Shown: positions 17,165-26,313 of the stretch, in pieces | Position numbering within the stretch: position 1 is the first letter of the stretch | Layout of the letters: each line of letters starts with the position of its first letter | DNA from: FEN-1297 sp046704255 | GTDB lineage: Bacteria; Bacteroidota; Ignavibacteria; Ignavibacteriales; Ignavibacteriaceae | Direction: 5' to 3' | Assembly (NCBI GenBank): GCA_046704255.1 | Contig: JBJKSH010000202.1 | Span: 1-37,842 of the forward strand | Length of the DNA: 37,842 nt | The notes under the pieces: generated by a model | Database searches by the model: none | Seen by the model: the letters and a program-made list of their open reading frames with translations, nothing else | Told to the model about the DNA's origin: nothing | Program-made: the position numbers and the translations under genes

Positions 17165-18098
17165 GCGAAATCCTTTGTATATCTCCGAAAATATTTCCGT
17201 AAGGAACGTATGAATAATCAACTTTTACTTTAACAAAGCCGAAAGACGGCGGAATAACACCAACACCAAATGAAACATTTCCCAGATCTCTGTTGAATCT
17301 ATACCCGGCGCGTAATGCAAGCATATTAAGAAATTTTAACTCTGCACCGAAATTAACCCATTCATTATTATCCGTAGGATGAATAAGATCAACTTCTGTT
17401 AATAAATTGAAATTTTTCGTTTGGATTACATTGTCGCCGGCACTTAATCTAAACAGCAGCGGAGTTCTGTAAACCTGGTTTACAATTTTCATATCCGGGC
17501 CAAAATGCTGAAGTGAAAATCCTAAGTGAAGATCATGAAAGCCGGTATTATATATAGTACCAATATCAAAAAGTACATTGCCTACTGAATAATTATCAAG
17601 CTTTTCATTCACATATTTTAATTGCAAGCCAATAGAAAGTTTATCCGTAAACCGGCGCGCAATTGCAATTCCAACAAGAGCATCGCCGGCACTAACCATT
17701 CTGCCGGTTCCATCCGGCTGCTGTGCTGTGGTTTCTTCAAAATCTTTAATGGAGAGAGAAATGGCACTTATTCCAATTACAAAAGAATTGAACGGGAAAG
17801 CAACAACAGCAGCACTATGCTTGCTTTCTACAAGCCATTGGTCGTACGAAACATTAACCTGGATATTTTCTACATAAGCAAGACCGGCAACATTCCAAAA
17901 AACGGCATCCGCATCTTTAATTGTGCTTGATACTGCTTCACCCATTCCGGTTTCTCTTGCACCAACGCCTATCTTTAAAAATTGAAGTCCTGCCGACCCG
18001 GCTTTATTAAATGTAAAACCATAGTTAAACTGGGCCATCAATTTGGGATTGAAGACTAATAATAAAATTAAAACTACAGCAAGAAAGCATTTTCTCAT
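17148..18098 (-). CDS. PorV/PorQ-family outer-membrane beta-barrel protein
   Basis: A 316-residue exported protein with the family opening GSAGLQFLKIGVGARETGMGEA (about 33-54, here split by the length limit but continuous) followed by DADAVFWNVAGLA, then repeated amphipathic beta strands ending in aromatic SLGLSF. PorV (LptO) is the T9SS outer-membrane shuttle that binds C-terminal sorting domains and hands cargo to the attachment complex; PorQ-like paralogues are common in this phylum. It sits between the 609-aa secreted protein (11 bases upstream) and a T9SS-tailed GH38 (17-base overlap), so it is probably expressed with that cargo. AAAGG precedes its ATG. Whether it is a true PorV or a specialised paralogue or porin cannot be decided here. 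Confidence 0.8.
   Translation of the reverse strand: MRKCFLAVVLILLLVFNPKLMAQFNYGFTFNKAGSAGLQFLKIGVGARETGMGEAVSSTIKDADAVFWNVAGLAYVENIQVNVSYDQWLVESKHSAAVVAFPFNSFVIGISAISLSIKDFEETTAQQPDGTGRMVSAGDALVGIAIARRFTDKLSIGLQLKYVNEKLDNYSVGNVLFDIGTIYNTGFHDLHLGFSLQHFGPDMKIVNQVYRTPLLFRLSAGDNVIQTKNFNLLTEVDLIHPTDNNEWVNFGAELKFLNMLALRAGYRFNRDLGNVSFGVGVIPPSFGFVKVKVDYSYVPYGNIFGDIQRISLGLSF
17171..17176 (-). promoter_or_regulatory. Ribosome binding site inside the PorV-like gene that decides the GH38 start
   Basis: AAAGGA on the minus strand lies within the last codons of the PorV-like gene and six bases before TTG 17164. It gives a near-ideal spacing for that TTG, whereas the upstream TTG at 17221 has no comparable site. 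Confidence 0.75.
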
Positions 18099-18109
18099 TT
18101 CTAAAACCT

Positions 18110-19939
18110 TTACTTGATAATTATTAAGGTGCCTTTGGCGTAACCAACGCTGGATTCCACAGTCCAGAAATAAATACCCGGTGCAGTCCGCTGTCTTGCA
18201 TCGGTTAATTGGTTCCAGGTTTCTTCTCCCGAAGCGGGATTATCATGAGTTAAAGTTTTTATATGCTCACCGGAACTTGTATAAATTCTAATCGTGCAAT
18301 GCGCAGGAAGATTTGTCCACACAATATCATCCTCTTCCCCGCTTGTTGGGAAACCCGATACAATTTTAAAAGGATTAGGAAACACCTTAACATTTAATGT
18401 ATTTTCCGCAGCAACTCTTGCCGCTTGAACAGCAGTTTCATTTCTGTTAGTTAACCAGCTTTCGTTACCCGTACTATCAAAGGATGTAACTGCATAATAA
18501 TAACCTGCGCCAATACTAATATCTTTATCCTGGTAAACCCATTTGTTGTCCAGTGCATCAAAATAAGTTGCTACATCAAAAGCCCTGCCCGGCCTAATCG
18601 TTTTAATTAAGGTATACGGACCAATAAAGTACTTATCGCTTTTATAAATCTTATAACCTTCAAAATTATTTTTCCCCGTTAAAGGATTTACATAATTTTG
18701 TTCAACAGGATCCCAAGTAAGTGCAATTGATTTGGTACTCGGCTGTGCGATTACCTGTAGGTCCGGTGAAGGCGGCGGAACTGCTGACAGACGATAATTA
18801 TTATCGAAAACTTTTTGGGCAAGGTCTATTGTACTTTTAAGAGAATCCAATCCGGCAGGTAAATATTTTTGGGCTGCTAAGCCTTCCAGCGCCACAGAAA
18901 GCGGAATTCCGTTTACTCCTTCCGCTACAACTATTTTTATTGAAGCGCCGGGCTGCAAATTATACGGGCCATCGGACATTAACATGAACGGGGATAAATG
19001 TTCGCCCGGTTTAGCTTGAAGAGATTTATCAGCACCTGTTAAAATTGCAAACATTTTATCCGGTGTAGAACTTACAACAGATAAGTATTGTTCATTATTT
19101 AATATTTGAGCCCAGAAAACATTGGCAGGCTGAGGCCTTCCGTCTAATGCCGGAGCAGCATAAAGGATCGAGAATCCTGCATAGCCGGGAGTTCTTAATT
19201 CATTTGCCGGCGCATAATAATTTCCTACATCGCTCGGCAAACTGTAATTGGGAGTATCATCCCAGGAATACAACAAATGCCGTGTTGAATCATAAGCAAC
19301 ATAATCATCGGTACGGTTGAAATCATCCCCCCACCCGTTATGTACAACAAAATCCTGGTAGCTTGGCCGGATTAAATAAGGGAATCCGACCCAAAAATCC
19401 GAAACCGCATAACTATTATCATTAGTAATTGTGTACTCGATAATAATAAAATTATTTAGTCCGTTAAAACTCCATTGCCTGCTTACTCTCTGCACGGAAA
19501 TATTTTCGGTAGTTACAAAATGGGCTATAATTTTTTGTTCGGCATCATCAGGATTATAACCGGGTGAACCGTCGTAATTTTTTACTTCCTGAAGTTTATC
19601 AAAAGTACCTTTATCAACATAAGAGAAAGGTCCGTTTTCGGTAAAGAAAATACTTCCGTCGTTTTTCTTACCGCCTATCCACATACCCGCCCCTAGCATA
19701 TAAGAGCGCTGGTTATCTTTATCCAGGACATGAGGCCCGCCGGGCCAATCCATACTCGGATAAAATTGAAACCGGTTTGTAGGATCAGGTGCCCCTATCG
19801 TTCCGTCGTCTTTCATGGTTTCCCAAAGATTTCCCCTATCGTGAATTAAAAACTCCGCATTCCTTGCCTGGGAAAATAATAAAGGACTTGAAGTTAAAAT
19901 TATAACCGGAATAATAATCAGCTTAAGAATCTTTTTCAT
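18110..19939 (-). CDS. Large secreted protein with Fn3-like domain and T9SS-like C-terminus, partner of the TonB receptor
   Basis: A 609-residue protein of unknown function. It has a signal peptide (MKKILKLIIIPVIILTSSPLLFSQA), a long N-terminal domain with MLGAGMWIGGKKNDG (about 80-95) and VQRVSRQWSFNGLNNFIIIEY (about 155-175, a stretch rich in aromatics), an Fn3-like segment (about 395-510, SIALTWDPVEQNY and YKIYKSDKYF), and a C-terminal domain with VKVFPNPFK through GIYFWTVESS and GTLIIIK that resembles a T9SS sorting domain. It lies 22 bases after the TonB receptor and 11 before the PorV-like gene, the position where Bacteroidota glycan loci carry susD. It is not recognisably SusD. A surface ligand-binding role is inferred from position only. 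Confidence 0.72.
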   Translation of the reverse strand: MKKILKLIIIPVIILTSSPLLFSQARNAEFLIHDRGNLWETMKDDGTIGAPDPTNRFQFYPSMDWPGGPHVLDKDNQRSYMLGAGMWIGGKKNDGSIFFTENGPFSYVDKGTFDKLQEVKNYDGSPGYNPDDAEQKIIAHFVTTENISVQRVSRQWSFNGLNNFIIIEYTITNDNSYAVSDFWVGFPYLIRPSYQDFVVHNGWGDDFNRTDDYVAYDSTRHLLYSWDDTPNYSLPSDVGNYYAPANELRTPGYAGFSILYAAPALDGRPQPANVFWAQILNNEQYLSVVSSTPDKMFAILTGADKSLQAKPGEHLSPFMLMSDGPYNLQPGASIKIVVAEGVNGIPLSVALEGLAAQKYLPAGLDSLKSTIDLAQKVFDNNYRLSAVPPPSPDLQVIAQPSTKSIALTWDPVEQNYVNPLTGKNNFEGYKIYKSDKYFIGPYTLIKTIRPGRAFDVATYFDALDNKWVYQDKDISIGAGYYYAVTSFDSTGNESWLTNRNETAVQAARVAAENTLNVKVFPNPFKIVSGFPTSGEEDDIVWTNLPAHCTIRIYTSSGEHIKTLTHDNPASGEETWNQLTDARQRTAPGIYFWTVESSVGYAKGTLIIIK

Positions 19940-19961
19940 TTTTAAAATCTCTTTTTATCAA

Positions 19962-22958
19962 TTAGAAACTATACTTTACTCCCAAATAAAATCTTCTTGT
20001 TTCAAAATATGTCTGCCAGCTTATATCATAGCCGCTGGCATCAACAGTTGATACCTGGCCGGTATCCACGTACTTTTTGATTGCATTCGGATCAAAAACA
20101 ACATCACCTAAGGATTGAACATTTTTTGTGTTGAATAAATTTGTTACCCTAACATAAAAATCTAAATCGTGAATGCCTGAAATTGTAATATTCTTATCAA
20201 GACGAAAATCAACAGTGTGATAAGGAGGGTATCTGTAATTATCATAGGTATCCGGCGGATCGGTCGGTGTTAAATATGTGAATGCTTGCCCGCTTATATA
20301 CCGGAACAAAAAACTTGCGGTAACACCCTTTAAGAGTGAAAAAGGAAATTGCCCGGCAAGATTATCTGGATATCGAACAAACAAATTAGCTCTAAGCATT
20401 TGAGGACGGCTGAAGCTTTCTTCAACAGGTATACGCTTATTAACGTCAGTATCCCACTGGTAGGTTATATTTCCGTATTGATCGAAAGTAACTGTACGCG
20501 GGCTTGCTCTGCCTGTTGTAGCCCTGGAAAAGCTATAGTTTAAGTTTAAAGTTACAACTTTGCTGAAGAGTGTTCGTAACGAAATTTCTATTCCCCTTGC
20601 ACTTCCGTAATCACCCGGTAGATAACTAGTATAAGATTGGTTAGGCGAAACTTGTTTTGTAAACGGATCGTAACCGTAAATAAAACGATCGAATAATCCG
20701 ACACGTTCCGATGTTTGATTGAAAGAATCTTTATAATATGCGGTAACATCAAGAACGGCAACATCATTAAAATTATGTTTTACACCTACTTCAAACTGAA
20801 CCGTCTTTTGCGGCTTTAACGGCTCTACAGTATAAGCTGTTACTCTTTCCGGATCGCCGTCATTGGAAGGTACATGGTTTGGCGGCCTTCCCTGCTGCTG
20901 TGCAAGCTGATCCTCCTGCATAATTGCCTGCACTAAATTGACCGGTCTGAAATATAAAAATTCAAACATCTCATCAAGCGGAGGTAGTTGGTAAAAATGG
21001 CCGTAATTAAAATGAAGCAATGTATTCTCGGTAACAGGGAAAGAGACACCGAAACGAGGACTTATCATTAAATAAGATTTTGCCGGTGCCATTGGCTTAT
21101 TTAAAACATTCTGAAAAGAATACTTTACATGCCCCGCCGAATCGACCTGGTTTCCATCTGGATCCTTCGCAGGGTTATATAATGGATCGATTGCTAGATT
21201 AAATAAATTCGACGGGACAAACCATTTCCTGTTCGGATCAAAATAATCGAGCCTTACTCCAACATTAAGAATCATGCTTTCAAATTCCATTTTATCCTGA
21301 ATATATCCCGAGAATTGAAGAGGATGATAAGTTTGGTCCAAACCGCGGTTAATCCAATAACGCGGATCGGTTGTAAATGACGGATAACGCTTGTTTTCAT
21401 ATTCCGCATAAGTATCGTATCTAAATTCAAAACCGGCTTTGGCAAGATTGTTTTCATCAAACTGCCAGCTTGCATCTCCGACTAGAGAAACATCACCAGT
21501 CCCGATATGATTTTTAATTACAGGTGCATACTGATCAAAAGGTTCATTCTCATAACCGTTGTATCTTTCAAACCCGAATAAAGTGGGATGAAGGCTTTGC
21601 CCCAGTACGGTATACGGACTAGGACCTTCATGGTAATCGTCCCAGAAATAACTCAGCTTAAGTTCATAAAATAATTTTTGTGTAACTACGTTTGTGTAAT
21701 GAGCACTTAAGTTATAAGTATAAAGATCAATAAGCGAACCCCAGCCGCGGTAGTATTTTGCCTGGTTTGTGAACTGGCCGTTTTCCTGCAGCGTACTATA
21801 AGCATAATGATTATAAAGTCCTTCCAACTTCAGCTTTGAACTTTTATTTTGGTATGCAAAGTTAAATAACAGGTTGTCATTATTCTTTGTATCCCGAGGA
21901 TGAGGTAAATCGTACGCCAGACTCTCGATTTGCCCGGATAAGAAAAATCTTATAGGATTATCATCAACATTAAATAAAGGCCCGCCTAAACTAAGATTTA
22001 CAGTATTGTCCGGAATTTTTCTATAATCATAAATTTGATGCTGTCTGTAAGGCGTCCACCATTTGGGATCTAGAGTCCCGTTAGGTAAAGTATGATCCAA
22101 AAATTCCTTTTCAGTAAACCTGTCATATAAATAATTTCCGAAATGATGCTGGCCGGGAACTCCGTAAATATATTCCGCAGAACCGTGAAATTTATCTGTT
22201 CCTTCTTTTGTAACTACATTTATTATACCGGATTCAGCTTCACCGTATTCGGCGTTAAATCCGCCTGTCATAATTTGAATTTCCTGAACCGCATTTAAAT
22301 TTATAAAATTGAACTTAGTTCCCCAGTCCGCACGTCCGGCAACCATTGTAGACATTCTAACTCCGTCAACGTACCATTTAACCTGATCCTGGCTGCCGCC
22401 GCGAACGGAAAACCTTACTTCACCTCTTCCTGCAGAACCCAAACCCCCTACAACAGGTATAGGATCAAGGTAAACCCCGGCTTGAACCATTAATCCTTGA
22501 TTAGTACTTGTAATCGGTAATTCGGTTAACTGCCTGGCTTCCACAAACTGCGTACTGGATGTAACATCTTTTTGGATTATAGGCCTTTTTGCAATTACAA
22601 CAACTTCCTTTTTTAGCTGAACCGACTGCTGTTCCAGTTCGAAGTTAACGTTTGTTGTGTGGTCTACAATTACTCCTACGTTTTTTACAAGTACTGTTTG
22701 ATATCCAACCATAGAAGCTTTTAAAGTATAATTACCGGGAGGCACTTGAAGTATAAAATATTCTCCGTTAATGTCTGTTGCCGCACCCATTGAAGTTCCC
22801 TCAATTATAACATTAACGCCCGGAAGCGGTTCGTGAGTTTTTTTATCTATTATTTTTCCGTGAATTTTACCCGTAACTCCCGCATAAATAACGGAATGAA
22901 AAATCATTATTAAAATACAAGCAGTAAAAATTGCCCGTAAAATTTTTAACTTATTCAT
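19962..22958 (-). CDS. TonB-dependent outer-membrane receptor with carboxypeptidase-regulatory-like N-domain
   Basis: About 998 residues from ATG 22958; the TTG 33 bases upstream adds 11 residues and has a poorly spaced ribosome site. Signal peptide, then a CarboxypepD_reg-like beta domain (about 32-110, GKIHGKIIDKKTHEPLPGVN and GEYFILQVPPGNYTL), a plug domain (about 125-240, with RFSVRGGSQDQVKWYVDGV and GGFNAEYGEAESGIINVVTK), and a long beta-barrel ending in RRFYLGVKYSF with the usual terminal aromatic. It resembles Oar/SusC-like receptors that import large ligands using TonB energy. It is the first gene of the leftward glycan cluster, so it is likely the import channel for the oligosaccharide cut by the GH38 enzymes. 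No SusD-like gene adjoins it. Confidence 0.9.
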   Translation of the reverse strand: MNKLKILRAIFTACILIMIFHSVIYAGVTGKIHGKIIDKKTHEPLPGVNVIIEGTSMGAATDINGEYFILQVPPGNYTLKASMVGYQTVLVKNVGVIVDHTTNVNFELEQQSVQLKKEVVVIAKRPIIQKDVTSSTQFVEARQLTELPITSTNQGLMVQAGVYLDPIPVVGGLGSAGRGEVRFSVRGGSQDQVKWYVDGVRMSTMVAGRADWGTKFNFINLNAVQEIQIMTGGFNAEYGEAESGIINVVTKEGTDKFHGSAEYIYGVPGQHHFGNYLYDRFTEKEFLDHTLPNGTLDPKWWTPYRQHQIYDYRKIPDNTVNLSLGGPLFNVDDNPIRFFLSGQIESLAYDLPHPRDTKNNDNLLFNFAYQNKSSKLKLEGLYNHYAYSTLQENGQFTNQAKYYRGWGSLIDLYTYNLSAHYTNVVTQKLFYELKLSYFWDDYHEGPSPYTVLGQSLHPTLFGFERYNGYENEPFDQYAPVIKNHIGTGDVSLVGDASWQFDENNLAKAGFEFRYDTYAEYENKRYPSFTTDPRYWINRGLDQTYHPLQFSGYIQDKMEFESMILNVGVRLDYFDPNRKWFVPSNLFNLAIDPLYNPAKDPDGNQVDSAGHVKYSFQNVLNKPMAPAKSYLMISPRFGVSFPVTENTLLHFNYGHFYQLPPLDEMFEFLYFRPVNLVQAIMQEDQLAQQQGRPPNHVPSNDGDPERVTAYTVEPLKPQKTVQFEVGVKHNFNDVAVLDVTAYYKDSFNQTSERVGLFDRFIYGYDPFTKQVSPNQSYTSYLPGDYGSARGIEISLRTLFSKVVTLNLNYSFSRATTGRASPRTVTFDQYGNITYQWDTDVNKRIPVEESFSRPQMLRANLFVRYPDNLAGQFPFSLLKGVTASFLFRYISGQAFTYLTPTDPPDTYDNYRYPPYHTVDFRLDKNITISGIHDLDFYVRVTNLFNTKNVQSLGDVVFDPNAIKKYVDTGQVSTVDASGYDISWQTYFETRRFYLGVKYSF

Positions 22959-23054
22959 TACTAGTCCATAGAAGTAAAATTTTTTATTCAATATTTTTTC
23001 AGTTCCTATAAAAAAGAGTTAGAACAATATTAAAGAGCCATTGTAAAACTTAAT

Positions 23055-23135
23055 TGTAGTGCGATTCTCTGAATCGCCGTTGTAATATTTAAAGTAATAT
23101 GAAATAAATTAAACGAAACAGAGTTTCGTCCTACA
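23055..23135. repeat. REPIN-like element: two inverted hairpin units with TGTAG heads
   Basis: Two 23-base units face each other. The left unit (23055-23077) reads TGTAG, T, stem GCGATTC, loop TCT, stem GAATCGC. The right unit (23113-23135), read on the minus strand, is TGTAG, G, stem ACGAAAC, loop TCT, stem GTTTCGT. Head and loop are identical and the stem bases differ in a paired, compensatory way. A GTAG head 5' of an imperfect palindrome, arranged as inverted pairs, is the hallmark of REP elements mobilised by RAYT (TnpA-REP) transposases. No transposase is in the window. It lies between the ABC permease genes and the TonB receptor start. Confidence 0.8.
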
Positions 23136-23195
23136 TTTTTTACATAACCTCTAAGAGTAAGAACTCATATACCAGGGCACCATTATTTTGATCAT

Positions 23196-24041
23196 TCATT
23201 CTTTCAATCCGCTCATAGTAAAGCCTTGTATAAAATATTTCTGGAAGAAAAAGAAAATGAATATCATAGGTAGCATCATTAAAATAGAAGCAGCCATAAG
23301 AAGAGACCACTCGGTTAAATGCTGTCCGACAAACATCCCAAGTCCCAATGCAAGCGTACCTTTCATTTTATCGGATAAATAAATTAGCGGTCCAAGAAAG
23401 TCGTTCCATGTAAACATAAATGTTAATATTGCAACCGTAGCCAAAGCAGGCTTTGCAAGCGGCATTACAATCTTCCAATAAATTTTAAATTCCGAGCATC
23501 CGTCAATTCTGGCAGAATCCAAAAGGTCTTTTGGTATTGTTAGAAAAAATTGCCTAAGGAGAAATATGTTAAAAGCTCCGCCGCCGAAGAATGCCGGAAC
23601 AGTAAGCGGTTTGAATGTATTAAGCCATCCGAGATTTTTGAACATAACAAATAAAGGTATCATTGTTACCTGCATTGGCAGCATCATAGTTGCAAGGACA
23701 AAAATGAAAAGTGCATCCCGCCCAGGCCAACTCAAATTACTAAATGCATAAGCTACTATAGAACTTGATAAAACTACCCCTATAATTGATACGGTCGATA
23801 TGAATACAGAGTTTTTCAGATAAATTAAAAAAGGCATTCTATCAAAAACCCTTAAATAATTATCCCAATGAAATGACTTAGGTATCCAGCGTATAGGAAT
23901 TGTAAAGACCTGGTTTTCACCTTTTAAAGAAGTAGATAAAACCCATAAGAACGGAATTACAAAGAAAGCCGCAAATACGATCAGGAGAACGTAAATAAAA
24001 ATTTTCTTAAATAAATTTTTCCTGCTGTAGCTTTTCTTCAA
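23196..24041 (-). CDS. Sugar ABC transporter permease, CUT1 family (MalG-like)
   Basis: A 281-residue inner-membrane protein with six predicted helices. The EAA loop that contacts the ATPase is seen as DSARIDGCSEFKIYWKIVMP followed by LAKPALATVAILTFMFTWNDF (about 185-225), and the N-terminal VIPFLWVLSTSLK is typical of MalG/UgpE-type subunits. It starts with TTG in a TTGA overlap with the stop of the MalF-like gene, with AAGGAGG nine bases upstream. It pairs with the MalF-like permease and the binding protein to import an oligosaccharide or glycoside. No ATPase gene is nearby, so a shared MsiK/UgpC-type ATPase elsewhere is expected. Confidence 0.92.
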   Translation of the reverse strand: MKKSYSRKNLFKKIFIYVLLIVFAAFFVIPFLWVLSTSLKGENQVFTIPIRWIPKSFHWDNYLRVFDRMPFLIYLKNSVFISTVSIIGVVLSSSIVAYAFSNLSWPGRDALFIFVLATMMLPMQVTMIPLFVMFKNLGWLNTFKPLTVPAFFGGGAFNIFLLRQFFLTIPKDLLDSARIDGCSEFKIYWKIVMPLAKPALATVAILTFMFTWNDFLGPLIYLSDKMKGTLALGLGMFVGQHLTEWSLLMAASILMMLPMIFIFFFFQKYFIQGFTMSGLKE

Positions 24042-24964
24042 GTAATTTTTCCTCCTTCATAATAAACCCACTTTTTACTCAATTTAAATTGAATAAGCGT
24101 GATTATTAAAGTTATTATCAAAAGTATCCATGCCATTGCGGAAGCATAGCCCATTTCAAAATCGTCAAATGCCTTGTTGTAGAGATAGAGATTATAAAAC
24201 AAAGTAGAATTTAGCGGCCCGCCTTGCGTCATAATATATGCTTCCACAAAAACCTGGAGTGAAAATATTACTTCCAAAACACTCCAGAGAAACAAAATCG
24301 GGGAGATCATCGGTACGGTTACATACCGGAACTTACTCCACCAGCCGCCGCCGTCAAGTTCCACAACCTCATAAAGATGTTCCGGAATACCCTGCAGTGC
24401 AGCAAGAAAAACCAGCATCCTTCCGCCGCCGATTGCCCAAACACTCATAAGTACTATTGCAGGTTTTGACCAGTCTGGATTTATCAACCATAACGGACCT
24501 TTAATTCCAAGAAAGGTTAAAATCGTGTTTATTAAGCCATACTGGGGATTCAGCATCCACAACCAAATAACCGAAAGTATTACCCCCGTTATAATCGAAG
24601 GGACAAAGAAAACCGTTCTAAAAAATTTAATTCCTTTTACGGCGTTATTAACCAGTACTGCAAGCAGCAGCGAACCGATTATTCCCAAAGGTACTCTTAA
24701 TGCAGTATAGAAGAGGGTATTCCAGATTGATATCCAGAATTTATCATCGCTGAAAAAAAGTTCTTTGTAATTTCTTAAACCGATAAACTCAGGGATCCTT
24801 AAAACATCGTAATGACAAAGGCTGTAGTAAAGCGACATTATAATCGGATACAATCCAAATATCAAAAAGCCGATTACCCAGGGAGATACAAAAATGTATC
24901 CCCAAACTGCCTGCTTTTTTTTAAGTGGATTTTGCCAAATTTTTTTTAATCTAGTAGTCTTCAA
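24038..24964 (-). CDS. Sugar ABC transporter permease, CUT1 family (MalF/UgpA-like)
   Basis: A 308-residue inner-membrane protein with about six helices. Diagnostic parts are WGYIFVSPWVIGFLIFGLYP near the N-terminus and the EAA loop EVVELDGGGWWSKFRYVTVP (about 200-220). It begins with TTG in a TTGA overlap with the TGA of the binding-protein gene; AAGGA lies six bases upstream, which supports this unusual start. It forms the heteromeric channel with the MalG-like partner. Substrate is probably a sugar released by the neighbouring glycosidases; the sequence alone does not show which. Confidence 0.92.
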   Translation of the reverse strand: MKTTRLKKIWQNPLKKKQAVWGYIFVSPWVIGFLIFGLYPIIMSLYYSLCHYDVLRIPEFIGLRNYKELFFSDDKFWISIWNTLFYTALRVPLGIIGSLLLAVLVNNAVKGIKFFRTVFFVPSIITGVILSVIWLWMLNPQYGLINTILTFLGIKGPLWLINPDWSKPAIVLMSVWAIGGGRMLVFLAALQGIPEHLYEVVELDGGGWWSKFRYVTVPMISPILFLWSVLEVIFSLQVFVEAYIMTQGGPLNSTLFYNLYLYNKAFDDFEMGYASAMAWILLIITLIITLIQFKLSKKWVYYEGGKIT

Positions 24965-26298
24965 TTCGGTTCCTTAATTGTCATCCTGCTTTGGACATAC
25001 CTGTCATAACCTATTGCCTGGCTTAACTGTTCCTGAATAATTTTTTGTGCCTGCATTAAAGCAACTTCCGGTGTTTGAATATTATGAATTGCCCTATCCC
25101 TGGCACCCATAAACTCCCGCCAAAAGACATCATGCGCTAGCGGAACAATAGCCGGCGAATGAGAATAATCCATCTCTTTATTAAAAATTATTTTCGCCGA
25201 ATCATCTTTTACAAATGATGTATCTTCTGCTGCATATTTATTTGCAGGATATAAAATTACTTTTTCCGATTTTGCTTCCGTAAGCTGAACATTTTTTTTC
25301 ACTGCAAACTGCATAAACTTCCAGGCAGCCCTTACATGTTTTGCTCCGCGAGGTATAGCTAACCACCAGCTTCCTGAAGAAGATGCAGTAGGATGGCCCT
25401 TGAAGGAAGGAATCATAGAAACGCCGTATTGCAGTTTCGGATTGTATAATTTTATCTGGTCAGGGAAAGTGTTATCTAATACCATCATAGCAACTTTTTG
25501 CGAAATAAACCCCTGCTGGTTGGCATAGCCGAACCCCGCCATAAAAGATGAGACATCATTTATATTATATTGTTTATAAAAATTTGTAACCCAGGTAAGT
25601 GCTTTAACCATGGCCGGATTAGTCATATCCACCTTTGTTCCGTCATGTGTTAAGAATTTTGCACCTAGTTGCCAGGCCATTAACATTGTTGTAGATAAAT
25701 TACCGTAATTAGGAATAAAACCTATTTGATAAATCCTTCCCTTGTTATCTCTCTTTGTTAATTTTTTTGAAAATTCAAGCACTTGATTCCAGGTTTCAGG
25801 CGGCTTATTAGGATCAAGTCCGGCTTCTTCAAATAATTTTTTATTATAAAAGAATGCATACGAATCGGAATAAAGAGGGATTGCATAAATTCTTTTTCTC
25901 CATCTCATCTCTTTCCATAAAGCGGGGAAAAAGATTGTTGAGTCAAAAGAATTTTCCTTCATTAAAGTATCAAGGGGAAGTAGCGCAAACCTGGATGCCC
26001 ATTTGGCCACCGGTGAAACCAGGTTTACAACATCGGGAGGATTACCGCTTAATATTGCAGTTAAAATTTTCTTTCCATGCTCGTTCCAGGGAAGCGGTGT
26101 GCAGTCAACTACAATACTGTCCTGACTTGCATTAAATTCTTTAACGTGAAACGGAATTTGTTCTTTATCTCCCGAAACATACCAGTACTGCAAATGAATT
26201 TTTCCGTCGGAAGGTTTTTTAGAAGAAGGCATAAAAAGGAAACCTACTATAACGACGGCAAAAAGTATTCCCCCGCATATTTTAATCTTTTCCCACAT
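24961..26298 (-). CDS. Extracellular sugar-binding protein (family 1) of the ABC transporter, membrane-anchored
   Basis: A 445-residue solute-binding protein. The N-terminus is a single hydrophobic segment (ICGGILFAVVIVGFLFM) with no lipobox cysteine after it and no clear signal-peptidase I site, so it may remain anchored to the inner membrane. Downstream it has the family 1 landmarks: LQYWYVSGDKEQI, AILSGNPPDVV (about 88-98), YAIPLYSDSYAFFYNKKLFEEAGL (about 137-160, longer than quoted motifs usually are) and a C-terminal AWKFMQFAV block. It delivers sugar to the two downstream permeases. No Shine-Dalgarno site is visible before its ATG, and an AAG-type hexamer repeat lies just upstream. Confidence 0.9.
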   Translation of the reverse strand: MWEKIKICGGILFAVVIVGFLFMPSSKKPSDGKIHLQYWYVSGDKEQIPFHVKEFNASQDSIVVDCTPLPWNEHGKKILTAILSGNPPDVVNLVSPVAKWASRFALLPLDTLMKENSFDSTIFFPALWKEMRWRKRIYAIPLYSDSYAFFYNKKLFEEAGLDPNKPPETWNQVLEFSKKLTKRDNKGRIYQIGFIPNYGNLSTTMLMAWQLGAKFLTHDGTKVDMTNPAMVKALTWVTNFYKQYNINDVSSFMAGFGYANQQGFISQKVAMMVLDNTFPDQIKLYNPKLQYGVSMIPSFKGHPTASSSGSWWLAIPRGAKHVRAAWKFMQFAVKKNVQLTEAKSEKVILYPANKYAAEDTSFVKDDSAKIIFNKEMDYSHSPAIVPLAHDVFWREFMGARDRAIHNIQTPEVALMQAQKIIQEQLSQAIGYDRYVQSRMTIKEPN

Positions 26299-26313
26299 AC
26301 AATTAATTATTTT

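Noticed and set aside
17165..17221. 19 extra N-terminal codons for the T9SS GH38
   Set aside because: They lie inside the PorV-like gene, have no ribosome site and would place charged residues before the signal peptide.
18110..19939. SusD homologue beside the TonB receptor
   Set aside because: The position fits, but I see no SusD-type helical repeats; the protein is beta-rich with an Fn3-like part and a T9SS-like tail.
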